Assembly (NCBI GenBank): GCA_964243295.1
Contig: CAXTEJ010000005.1
Location: 59,786-123,785 of the forward strand
DNA from: CAXTEJ01 sp964243295
Lineage (GTDB): Bacteria; Actinomycetota; Actinomycetes; Actinomycetales; Angustibacteraceae
DNA: 64,000 nucleotides
Direction: 5' to 3'
The notes beneath the pieces are model-generated. The model had not been told where the DNA came from. It worked only from the letters and a program-made list of their open reading frames with translations, and did no database searches. Below, piece by piece: positions 33,468 to 41,055 of this stretch; positions within the stretch are counted from its first letter, which is position 1, and each line of letters opens with the position of its first letter. Both the position numbers and the translations under genes were made by a program.

Positions 33468-34178
33468 GTGCAGCGCTCACCCGACGCCATCCCCGAGCTG
33501 GTGCTCCTGCACCTGTGGGGGGTGCCGCCGTCCGGTGTGCCGGGGGCGGTGGCGCGGATGGCCACCGGCCGCCTGCTGCTGCGCCGCGCTGAGGGGCTGC
33601 GGTTCGCCAAGCTGCTGGGCACCGGTGACGGGCGCACGTTCACGGCGCGCGACGCCGACCCGCTGCACTGGGGCCTGATCACCGTCTGGGACGACGCGCA
33701 CGACGGCGAGCGGTTCGCCGCCGGAAGCCGCGTGGTGCGGTCGTGGCAACGGGCCGCCACCGAGACGCTCGTCGTCCGGCTGTCGCCGATCGCGGCGAGG
33801 GGGCAGTGGGCCGGTGACACGCCGTTCGGCGACCCGAGGCCGCGCCCCGTCGTGGGGCGCGTCGCCAGCCTCACCCGCGCCCGCATCGCCACGCGCTCGT
33901 GGCGCACGTTCTGGCGCGCGGTCCCGCCGGTCTCGCACGACCTGCACCAGGTCGAGGGGCTCGAGCTCGCGGTCGGCATCGGCGAGGCGCCCGTCGGTCT
34001 CCAGGGCACCTTCAGCGTCTGGACCTCGAGCGAGGCACTCAACCGGTTCGCGCACGGGCGCGCCCCCCACCAGGAGGCCGTGCGACGCACGGCCACCGAG
34101 CAGTGGTACTCCGAGGAGCTGTTCGCCCGCTTCGAGGTGCTCGGCGCCGAGGGCACCTACCGGGGCTCGGCCCTGTGA
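33468..34178 (+). CDS. spheroidene-monooxygenase-like (CrtA family) protein
   Basis: A 236-residue CrtA-family protein. It opens LVLLHLWGVPPSGVPGAVAR and has LRFAKLLGTGDGRTF, WGLITVWDD and ARGQWAGDTPFG, motifs shared by bacterial CrtA and actinobacterial homologues. CrtA oxygenates C-2 of acyclic carotenoid ends. In this cluster it may introduce the 2'-oxygen of a glycosylated carotenoid end group; that is inference. First gene of the operon. Confidence 0.8.
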   Translation: MQRSPDAIPELVLLHLWGVPPSGVPGAVARMATGRLLLRRAEGLRFAKLLGTGDGRTFTARDADPLHWGLITVWDDAHDGERFAAGSRVVRSWQRAATETLVVRLSPIAARGQWAGDTPFGDPRPRPVVGRVASLTRARIATRSWRTFWRAVPPVSHDLHQVEGLELAVGIGEAPVGLQGTFSVWTSSEALNRFAHGRAPHQEAVRRTATEQWYSEELFARFEVLGAEGTYRGSAL

Positions 34179-34199
34179 CCGCCACGGACGGGGCCGGCC

Positions 34200-34805
34200 A
34201 TGGGCCCTGAGCTGCTGCCCCTGGTGTTCACCTCCGGCTGGGCCAGCGGCGTCAACGCCTACGCGGTCGTGCTGCTGCTCGGGCTCTTCGGGCGGTTCGC
34301 CGGGCTCGACGCTGTTCCGATCGGGCTGCAGCGCACCGACGTGCTGGCGGTGGCTGCCCTGCTGTTCGCCGTCGAGGCGGTAGCTGACAAGATCCCCTAC
34401 CTCGACTCGTTCTGGGACCTCGCGCACACCGCCGTCCGTCCCGCCGTCGGCGCAGCCCTCGGGGCCCTGCTGGCCGGTGACGCGACGTCCCTCGAGCAGG
34501 CCCTGCTCGCCACCACCGGCGGCGTGACGGCGCTCGCGAGCCACGCGGTCAAGGCGGGCCTGCGGGCGGCGGTCAACACCTCCCCCGAGCCGGCCAGCAA
34601 CATCGCCGTCAGCACAGCCGAGGACGTCACCGTCGCGGGGGTCGTCTCCCTGACCCTGGTGTCCCCGTGGCTGGCGGCCACGCTCGCCGGCTGCCTGCTG
34701 GTCATCGGGCTGCTGCTCGTCGTCCTGGCCCTGTCGCGCATCCGCCGCTTCCGCGCGCAGCGTCGCGGTGCACGCAGCGGCACCCGACCTCGCGCGCTGT
34801 CGTGA
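34200..34805 (+). CDS. DUF4126 membrane protein
   Basis: A 201-residue protein with about five membrane helices. SGWASGVNAYAVVLLLGLFGR and VADKIPYLDSFWD and SNIAVSTAEDVTVAG are characteristic of DUF4126. Function unknown. It lies 21 bases after the CrtA-like gene and overlaps the CruF-like gene (GTGA), so it belongs to the carotenoid operon; similar proteins may assist membrane placement of products, but nothing in the sequence proves that. Confidence 0.83.
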   Translation: MGPELLPLVFTSGWASGVNAYAVVLLLGLFGRFAGLDAVPIGLQRTDVLAVAALLFAVEAVADKIPYLDSFWDLAHTAVRPAVGAALGALLAGDATSLEQALLATTGGVTALASHAVKAGLRAAVNTSPEPASNIAVSTAEDVTVAGVVSLTLVSPWLAATLAGCLLVIGLLLVVLALSRIRRFRAQRRGARSGTRPRALS

Positions 34806-35563
34806 CGCTGCGCCGCCTGAGCGCCGCGCTCGCCGGCCTGGTCGTCCTCGCCCAGATCACCTACCCGCTCGTCGACGGCGAGCCGCTGCAGCTCGTGACC
34901 ATCGCCACGGTCCTGCTCTTCGCCGCCGCGAGCGCGGTGCACGCAGCTTCTTGCGGTGGGCTGCGGTGGGCCGCCGGCCTGGTCGTGGTCGCGGGCGGGA
35001 TCGGCCTGCTCACCGAGGCCGTCGGGGTCCGCACCGGCTACCCCTTCGGCAGCTACCGCTACGCCGGCACGCTCGGCCCACAGGCGCTCGACGTCCCCGT
35101 CATCGTGCCGCTGGCCTGGGTGATGATGGCCTACCCGTGCCTGCTGCTCGGCCGGGCGCTCGCCCGAGGCCGCCGGGCGCGGGCCGCGACGGTCGCACTC
35201 ACCGGCGGGTTCACCCTCGCGGCCTGGGACCTCTTCCTCGACCCCCAGATGGTCGCCGCCGGGCACTGGACCTGGGCGTTCCCCTCGCCGTCGCTGCCAG
35301 GCATCGGGGGCATCCCGCTGACCAACTTCGCCGGCTGGCTGCTCGTCGCCGTGGTCATCGTCGCGGCGCTCGACCGGGTGCTCGACCACCGTCCGGCCGT
35401 CGACCAGACGGTGCCCGCGGCCCTGCTCGGCTGGACCTGGCTGGGGTCGAGTCTCGGCAACGCCGTGTTCTTCGGCCGCCCCCTCGTCGCGCTGTGGGGC
35501 TTCGCCGCGATGGGCCTGTGCTGCGCGCCCTACCTGCTCGGGCTGCGCCGGCGTCCGACGTGA
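34802..35563 (+). CDS. cruF: carotenoid 1,2-hydratase, CruF-like (DUF422)
   Basis: A 253-residue integral membrane protein of the DUF422/CruF family. Signature segments: GLLTEAVGVRTGYPFGSYRY, VPVIVPLAWVMMAYP, WDLFLDPQMVAAGHWTW and GGIPLTNFAGWLL. CruF adds water to the psi end of carotenoids, giving a 1'-hydroxyl. GTG at 34802 and GTGA overlaps with both neighbours fix its limits. Its product would be the substrate for the glycosyltransferase that follows. Confidence 0.87.
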   Translation: MTLRRLSAALAGLVVLAQITYPLVDGEPLQLVTIATVLLFAAASAVHAASCGGLRWAAGLVVVAGGIGLLTEAVGVRTGYPFGSYRYAGTLGPQALDVPVIVPLAWVMMAYPCLLLGRALARGRRARAATVALTGGFTLAAWDLFLDPQMVAAGHWTWAFPSPSLPGIGGIPLTNFAGWLLVAVVIVAALDRVLDHRPAVDQTVPAALLGWTWLGSSLGNAVFFGRPLVALWGFAAMGLCCAPYLLGLRRRPT

Positions 35564-36714
35564 CGCCGACGTTCACCCAGGTGACCGCCGGCGTGAGCCT
35601 CGTCCTCACCGCCCACGCCGCCCTCAACCTCCGGCTCGTGCGCACCCCGCCGCACCCGCCCGACGCGCTCGAGCCCGTGGCCGTCCTGCTGCCCGTGCGC
35701 GACGAGGCCCACCGCCTCGAGCCCGGTCTTCGCTCGCTGCTCGCCGCCCTCGACGGCTACCCCGGCCACGCCCGCCTGCTCGTGCTGGACGACGAGTCGA
35801 CCGACGGCACGGCCGCCCTGGTGCGGCGCGTGGCGGGCGGCGACCGGCGCGTGACGCTGCTGCCGGGCGCACCCCGGCCGGCGGGCTGGCTCGGCAAGCC
35901 CTGGGCCTGCCAGCAGCTGGCCGATGCAGCCACGGGCGACACCGCGATGGAGCCTCAGGCGCTCGTCTTCGTCGACGCCGACGTCGTGCTCGCACCCCAC
36001 GCCCTGGCCGCGACTGTCGCCCAGCTGCGCCAGCTCGGCCTCGCGCTCGTCAGTCCCTACCCCCGGCAGGTGGCCGTCACCGCCGCCGAGCGGCTGGTGC
36101 AACCGCTGCTTCAGTGGTCGTGGCTGACGACGCTGCCGCTGCGGGTCGCCGAGCGGTCGCGCCGCCCCTCGCTGGGCGCGGCCAACGGTCAGCTGCTGGC
36201 CGTCGACGCCACCACGTACCGGCGCGCCGGCGGGCACGCGAGCGTGCGGGCCGACGTCCTGGACGACCTCGCGCTGCTGCGGGCCGTCAAGGCGGTGGGC
36301 GGGCGCGGCACCGTCACCGACGGCACGCACCTCGCGACCTGCCGGATGTACGACGGCTGGGCCGAGCTGCGCGACGGCTACACCAAGTCGTTGTGGACGG
36401 CGTTCGGCTCCCCCGCCGGCGCGATCGCGACCGTCGGGGTGCTGGGCGCCGTGTACGTCTGGCCGCCGGTCGCGGCGCTGCGCGGGTCGGGCGCCGGGGC
36501 GCTCGGCTACGCCGCAGGTGTGGCCGGCCGCGCGCTGGTCGCCCGGCGCACCGGTGGCCGCGCCTTTCCGGACTCGCTCGGCCACCCGGCGTCCGTGGTG
36601 CTGCTCGGGTGGCTCACCGGCCGGTCGCTGCTGGGCCGGCGCCGAGGCACTCTGCGCTGGAAGGGCCGCCCGCTCGGCGACGGTGCCGCCGCCGCTGTCA
36701 GTGGCCCTCGTTAG
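35560..36714 (+). CDS. GT2-family carotenoid glycosyltransferase candidate
   Basis: A 384-residue protein with an N-terminal membrane segment, a GT-A catalytic domain and C-terminal membrane helices. VAVLLPVRDEAHRLEPGLRS begins the domain; LVLDDESTDGTAALV and VFVDADVVL (DxD) bind the nucleotide sugar; LDDLALLRAVKAVGG and WAELRDGYTKSLW follow. Similar GT2 enzymes (CrtQ, CruC-like) attach sugar to carotenoid hydroxyls. GTG at 35560 overlaps cruF (GTGA). Its stop TAG is shared with the -10 element of the next gene. Confidence 0.8.
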   Translation: MTPTFTQVTAGVSLVLTAHAALNLRLVRTPPHPPDALEPVAVLLPVRDEAHRLEPGLRSLLAALDGYPGHARLLVLDDESTDGTAALVRRVAGGDRRVTLLPGAPRPAGWLGKPWACQQLADAATGDTAMEPQALVFVDADVVLAPHALAATVAQLRQLGLALVSPYPRQVAVTAAERLVQPLLQWSWLTTLPLRVAERSRRPSLGAANGQLLAVDATTYRRAGGHASVRADVLDDLALLRAVKAVGGRGTVTDGTHLATCRMYDGWAELRDGYTKSLWTAFGSPAGAIATVGVLGAVYVWPPVAALRGSGAGALGYAAGVAGRALVARRTGGRAFPDSLGHPASVVLLGWLTGRSLLGRRRGTLRWKGRPLGDGAAAAVSGPR

Positions 36715-36717
36715 GCT
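36712..36717 (+). promoter_or_regulatory. -10 element overlapping the GT2 stop codon
   Basis: TAGGCT begins with the stop codon of the GT2 gene and ends seven bases before the GTG at 36725. A leaderless transcript of the desaturase gene is expected, adding an internal promoter to the operon. Confidence 0.6.
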
Positions 36718-36724
36718 CACCCTC

Positions 36725-38236
36725 GTGGCTCGCATCGTGGTCGTCGGCGCCGGCATGGGCGGGCTGGCCGTCAGCGCCAGGCTCGCGGCCCAGCGCCATC
36801 AGGTGACCATCTGCGAGCAGGCGCCGGTCGTCGGCGGCAAGCTGGGCCGCTACGAGCGCGACGGCTTCGTCTTCGACACCGGCCCCAGCCTGCTCACGCT
36901 GCCCGCGGTCTACCGCGACCTGTTCCTCAAGACCGGCGACCGCCTCGAGAACCACGTCGAGCTGGTGCCGGTCGACCCGGTCTGCCACTACCGCTTCGCC
37001 GACGGCACCGAGCTCGACCTTCCCAACGCGACGCGCGCCGGCGTCACCGAGGCGCTCGACGACGCCCTCGGCGCAGGCGCCGGCGCCCAGTGGTCGGCGT
37101 TCATGGACCGCGCCGCCCTCATCTGGGACGCCACCCGCGAGCCCTTCCTCGAGTCGCCCCTGGACGGCGTGCGCGGGCTGCTGCGCGAGAGCCGGCGCTG
37201 GCGCGACCTGCTGACCATCGCGCCGTGGCGCTCGCTGCGAGGGCTGGGCCGCAGCTACCTGCGCGACCCGAGGCTGATCACCCTGCTCGACCGCTACGCC
37301 ACCTACACCGGCTCCGACCCGCGGCGGGCGCCGGCGGCGCTCGCGACGGTGCCCTACGTCGAGCAGGGCTTCGGCGCCTGGTACGTCACGGGGGGCCTCC
37401 GACGCCTCGGCGACGCGCTGCTCGAGCGCGTCGAGCAGCTGGGGGTCACCGTCCGCACCGGCGCGAGGGTGCGACGGGTCGTGACCGTCGACGGCCGGGC
37501 CACCGGCGTCGAGCTCGAGTCCGGTGAGGTGGTCGAGGCCGACCTGGTCGTGGCCAACGCCGACGCCGCCCACGTCTACCGCGACCTGGTGCCGGGGCCG
37601 GAGGGGGCGAGCGCCCGCGCCGCCCTCGCGCGCACCCAACCGTCGCTGTCGGGCTTCGTCATGCTGCTCGCGCTGCGCGGGCGCACCCCCGGGCTCACCC
37701 ACCACACCGTGCTGTTCCCAGCCGACTACGACGACGAGTTCGACTCGGTCTTCGGCACCGGGCGCCACCGCGGTCGCCCGCGGCCGGTCCCCGACCCGAC
37801 CGTCTACGTCAGCGCGCCGGACGACCCGGCGCTGCGGCCGGACGACGACCACGAGGCGTGGTTCGTGCTCGTGAACGCACCCCGGCACGCCCCCGGGTCG
37901 CCGCGAGCCGGCGTCGACTGGGACGAGCCGGGACTCGTCGACCGCTACGCCGACCAGTTGCTGCAGGTCATGGCCGACCGCGGCGTCGACGTCCGCGACC
38001 GGGTGCTGTGGCGCGAGCTGCGCTCGCCCGCCGACCTCGAGCGCGACACCGGAAGCGTCGGCGGCTCGATCTACGGCACGTCCAGCAACGGTGCGCGCGC
38101 GGCGTTCGTGCGGCCGGCGAACCGGTCGTCAGTCGATGGGCTGTTCCTGGTCGGCGGCTCCTCGCACCCCGGCGGCGGGCTGCCCCTGGTGGGGCTGAGC
38201 GCGGCGATCGTCGCCGCGCAGATCGGCCGTGCCTAG
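36725..38236 (+). CDS. CrtI-family carotenoid desaturase, CrtD-like
   Basis: A 503-residue FAD enzyme. IVVVGAGMGGLAVSARLA is the dinucleotide site; GFVFDTGPSLLTLP and the C-terminal VGGSSHPGGGLPLVGLSAAI are CrtI-family marks. It differs from the phytoene desaturase at 41052 and, by gene context with CruF, is probably the 3',4'-desaturase (CrtD) of a hydroxylated end. CrtI-like ketolases or oxidases remain possible. GTG at 36725 lacks a ribosome site; see the -10 element just upstream. Confidence 0.82.
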   Translation: MARIVVVGAGMGGLAVSARLAAQRHQVTICEQAPVVGGKLGRYERDGFVFDTGPSLLTLPAVYRDLFLKTGDRLENHVELVPVDPVCHYRFADGTELDLPNATRAGVTEALDDALGAGAGAQWSAFMDRAALIWDATREPFLESPLDGVRGLLRESRRWRDLLTIAPWRSLRGLGRSYLRDPRLITLLDRYATYTGSDPRRAPAALATVPYVEQGFGAWYVTGGLRRLGDALLERVEQLGVTVRTGARVRRVVTVDGRATGVELESGEVVEADLVVANADAAHVYRDLVPGPEGASARAALARTQPSLSGFVMLLALRGRTPGLTHHTVLFPADYDDEFDSVFGTGRHRGRPRPVPDPTVYVSAPDDPALRPDDDHEAWFVLVNAPRHAPGSPRAGVDWDEPGLVDRYADQLLQVMADRGVDVRDRVLWRELRSPADLERDTGSVGGSIYGTSSNGARAAFVRPANRSSVDGLFLVGGSSHPGGGLPLVGLSAAIVAAQIGRA

Positions 38237-38255
38237 GGCGCTGCGCCCCCGGCGC

Positions 38256-38951
38256 CTACGCCCCTTGGCGCAGCCGGCGCTTCACGACGACGAGCAGCTG
38301 CGTCGTCCCGACCAGACCGGCGACCACGCCGAAAGCCAGCCCGGCTGCGCCCCAGCCGCCGGCGTCCGCGGGATGCAACCCGCCGCCGAGGCAGAACATC
38401 GCGGCGCCGATCACCCGTGTCGGCCGCTCCGATACGGTCACCACGCCGACGTCGTCCAGCCCGGCGGTGGCGGCCCGAGCCCGTGCGTACTCCTGCAGCA
38501 GCACCAGACCCGCCGCCCCAGCCGCCGCGACCTGCACCCAGCCGTCGTCGGCGAACCCGCCGAGCGCGAGCAGCGCGACGACGTAGGCGACGTCGCTGAG
38601 CCGGTCGGCGACCGAGTCGAGCACCGAGCCCCACCGCGACGACCGGTCGGTGAGCACCGCCACGGCCCCGTCGAGGTTGTCGACCAAGCCGCTCACGACG
38701 ACGACGAGCACACCGAGCAGGGGCCAGCGTCCGCCCGCGGCCGCGAGCGGCACCACCGCGACCGACAGCAGCACTCCCACTAGGGTCAGCGCGTCGGGTG
38801 ACACCCGTGCGCGCGCGAGCGGCCGGGCCAGCGCGTAGGTGATCCCCAGCCACGTCCGGATGAGCGAGGACGACGCCGGGTCGACGCCGCCGTGCAGCCG
38901 CGACCAGCGGTCGAGGTAGCCGGCGCGGTCAGGGACGACGAGCGGGGACAT
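38256..38951 (-). CDS. CDP-alcohol phosphatidyltransferase family membrane protein
   Basis: A 231-residue protein with about six helices. The CDP-alcohol motif is present as DNLDGAVAV...G...D...D, in which the usual AR is AV, while all four Asp and both Gly remain. It would join an alcohol to a CDP-activated lipid, but the acceptor is unknown. ATG at 38951 follows the metF stop by one base. It converges on the desaturase gene with 19 bases between stops. Confidence 0.8.
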   Translation of the reverse strand: MSPLVVPDRAGYLDRWSRLHGGVDPASSSLIRTWLGITYALARPLARARVSPDALTLVGVLLSVAVVPLAAAGGRWPLLGVLVVVVSGLVDNLDGAVAVLTDRSSRWGSVLDSVADRLSDVAYVVALLALGGFADDGWVQVAAAGAAGLVLLQEYARARAATAGLDDVGVVTVSERPTRVIGAAMFCLGGGLHPADAGGWGAAGLAFGVVAGLVGTTQLLVVVKRRLRQGA

Positions 38952-38952
38952 C

Positions 38953-39888
38953 TCAGACCGGGACGGCCGACGCCAGACCCAGCGCCTCGTACATCTCGAG
39001 CGTCGCCGTCGACCTGTTGAGCGTGTAGAAGTGCAGGCCCGGCGCATCGGCGTCGAGCAGGTCGCGGCACAGCTGCACCGCCATGGCCAGGCCGACCTCA
39101 CGCACCCGGGCGGGGTCGTCGCCGGCGTCCAGCAGCCGGCCCTCGACGTGCTCGGGCACGGCCACGCCGGACAGCGCCGCGAACCTTCGCAGCTGGGCGA
39201 TGGTCGTGACCGGCATGATCCCCGGGATGATCGGCATGTCGCAGCCGAGCGAGCGCACGCGCGCGACCAGGCCGACGTAGGCCCCGGGGTCGAGGAACAG
39301 CTGGGTGACCGCGAACTCGGCACCCGCGGCGGCCTTCGCCACCAGCACGCGGGCGTCGTGGTCGAGGTCGGGCGACTGCGGGTGCTTGTCGGGGAAGGCC
39401 GCGACGCCCACGCAGAACGAGCCCATCGAGCGCAGCAGCCGCACCAGGTCGTCGGCGTGCGCGAGCCCGTCGGCGGCCGGCACCCACTCGGCGTCCAGGC
39501 CGCCGGGCGGGTCGCCGCGCAGCGCGAGCACGTTGCGCACACCGGCGTCGGCGTACTGGCCGATCACCTGGCGCAGCTCGCCGACGGACGCCGACACGCA
39601 CGTCAGGTGGGCCACCGGCGTGAGCGTGGTGTCGGCGGCGATGCGCTGGGTGATGCGCACCGTGCGGTCACGCGTCGACCCCCCGGCGCCGTAGGTGACG
39701 GACACGAACGTCGGGCGCAGCCGCTCCAGGCGCCGGATGGCCGACCACAGCTGGGCCTCGCCCGCGTCGTCCTTGGGGGGGAAGAACTCGAAGGAGTAGG
39801 ACCGCTCGCCGCGCGAGAGCAGGTCGCGAAGACTGTCGTTGACCGTGGCGCCGCTGTCAGGGCGCGTCGACGGCAGTCCGTGAGCCAT
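38953..39888 (-). CDS. metF: 5,10-methylenetetrahydrofolate reductase
   Basis: A 311-residue FAD-dependent MTHFR that makes 5-methyl-THF for methionine synthesis. SYSFEFFPPKDD opens the barrel; FVSVTYGAGGSTRDRT, LTCVSAS, VLALRGDPPGG and AVTQLFLDP are conserved strands and loops. Length normal. ATG at 39888 has no ribosome site and a TACGCT -10 seven bases upstream. Divergent from crtE, as metF and a prenyl synthase also are in the mycobacterial Rv2172c-Rv2173 region. Confidence 0.95.
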   Translation of the reverse strand: MAHGLPSTRPDSGATVNDSLRDLLSRGERSYSFEFFPPKDDAGEAQLWSAIRRLERLRPTFVSVTYGAGGSTRDRTVRITQRIAADTTLTPVAHLTCVSASVGELRQVIGQYADAGVRNVLALRGDPPGGLDAEWVPAADGLAHADDLVRLLRSMGSFCVGVAAFPDKHPQSPDLDHDARVLVAKAAAGAEFAVTQLFLDPGAYVGLVARVRSLGCDMPIIPGIMPVTTIAQLRRFAALSGVAVPEHVEGRLLDAGDDPARVREVGLAMAVQLCRDLLDADAPGLHFYTLNRSTATLEMYEALGLASAVPV

Positions 39889-39895
39889 GCCACCC

Positions 39896-39901
39896 AGCGT
39901 A
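39896..39901 (-). promoter_or_regulatory. -10 element, leaderless start of metF
   Basis: On the minus strand TACGCT is followed by seven bases and then the metF ATG at 39888. The short distance predicts transcription from the start codon. Confidence 0.6.
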
Positions 39902-39948
39902 ACCGCGCCACGCACGTGACGGGACGCACGGCTGTCGGTGCCCCGAAC

Positions 39949-39973
39949 TAGGCTCTCAGCACCGACCAAGGAG
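39949..39973 (+). promoter_or_regulatory. crtE -10 element and ribosome site
   Basis: TAGGCT at 39949-39954 would give a short leader of about 18 bases that carries AAGGAG at 39968-39973, five bases before the GTG. Unlike its neighbours, crtE is thus leadered. Confidence 0.6.
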
Positions 39974-39978
39974 ACCGT

Positions 39979-41055
39979 GTGAGCAACCCGCTGGATGCCG
40001 AGGACCTGCGCGCTCGGGTGCAGAAGGCTCTCGACGACCACCTCGCCGTTCAAGCGCGGCGGCTCGAGGACGTCAGCCCAGATCTCGGCGTGCTCATGGA
40101 GAGCATCACCGACCTGCTGCGGGGTGGGAAGCGGCTGCGCCCGGCGTTCTGCTACTGGGGCTGGCGGGGCGTCGGCGAGCCCGACGGCGAGGCCATCGTG
40201 GCCGCGGCCGCGGCGCTCGAGCTGTTCCAGGCCGCGGCCCTGCTGCACGACGACGTCATGGACGACAGCGACACCCGGCGCGGACTGCCCGCAGCGCACC
40301 GGCGGATGGCCAGCCTGCACCGAGGCAACGGCTGGACCGGTGACGGCGAGCGCTTCGGCACCTCGGCGGCGATCCTCGCCGGCGACCTGTGCCTGTCGTG
40401 GAGCGATGAGATGCTGTGGCGCAGCGGGTTGCCGCCCGACACGCTCGTGCGCGGCCGCGACACCTTCGACCTGATGCGCACCCAGCTGATGGGCGGCCAG
40501 TTCCTCGACGTCCTCGAACAGGTGGTGCCCGAGGCCGACGGCGGCGGCACGGTCGAGCGCGCCCGCCGCGTGATCTGGTTCAAGAGCGCGAAGTACACGA
40601 TCGAGCACCCCCTGCTCATCGGCGGCTCGCTGGCCGGCGCCTCACCCGAGCTGCAGGCGCAGTACTCCGCCTACGGCCTCCCCCTCGGCGAGGCCTTCCA
40701 GCTGCGCGACGACGTGCTGGGGGTCTTCGGTGACCCCGCCGAGACCGGGAAGCCGGCCGGCGACGACCTGCGTGAGGGCAAGCGCACCGTGCTCGTCGCG
40801 CTGGCGCTGCAGCAGGCGACGCGCGGTCAGGCCGCTGCGGTCCGTCAGCGCCTCGGCGACCCCCACCTCGACGTCGAGGGCGTGCAGGTGCTGCGCGAGA
40901 TCGTCGTCGACACCGGGGCGCTCGCCTCGGTCGAGCGGCGGATCGACACCCTGGTGCAGCGCTCACGCGAGGCACTGACCGGATCGGGGGTGGCGGAGCC
41001 GGCACGTGCGGTGCTCGCCGACCTGGTCGACGCAGCGACAGCAAGGCAGGCATGA
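39979..41055 (+). CDS. crtE: geranylgeranyl diphosphate synthase (polyprenyl synthetase)
   Basis: A 358-residue trans-prenyltransferase making the C20 precursor of carotenoids. GGKRLRPAFCYWG, the first Asp-rich motif LLHDDVMDDSDTRRG, KSAKYTIEHP and the second motif FQLRDDVLG are in place. The region before the first motif has bulky/small residues typical of C20 synthases but chain length is an inference. ATGA overlap with crtI. Corresponds in position to the mycobacterial idsA2. Confidence 0.92.
   Translation: MSNPLDAEDLRARVQKALDDHLAVQARRLEDVSPDLGVLMESITDLLRGGKRLRPAFCYWGWRGVGEPDGEAIVAAAAALELFQAAALLHDDVMDDSDTRRGLPAAHRRMASLHRGNGWTGDGERFGTSAAILAGDLCLSWSDEMLWRSGLPPDTLVRGRDTFDLMRTQLMGGQFLDVLEQVVPEADGGGTVERARRVIWFKSAKYTIEHPLLIGGSLAGASPELQAQYSAYGLPLGEAFQLRDDVLGVFGDPAETGKPAGDDLREGKRTVLVALALQQATRGQAAAVRQRLGDPHLDVEGVQVLREIVVDTGALASVERRIDTLVQRSREALTGSGVAEPARAVLADLVDAATARQA

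Noticed and set aside
38236..38248. GGGCGCTGCGCCC as a terminator between the desaturase and the CDP-alcohol transferase
   Set aside because: The loop would be one base, so the hairpin cannot form as drawn.
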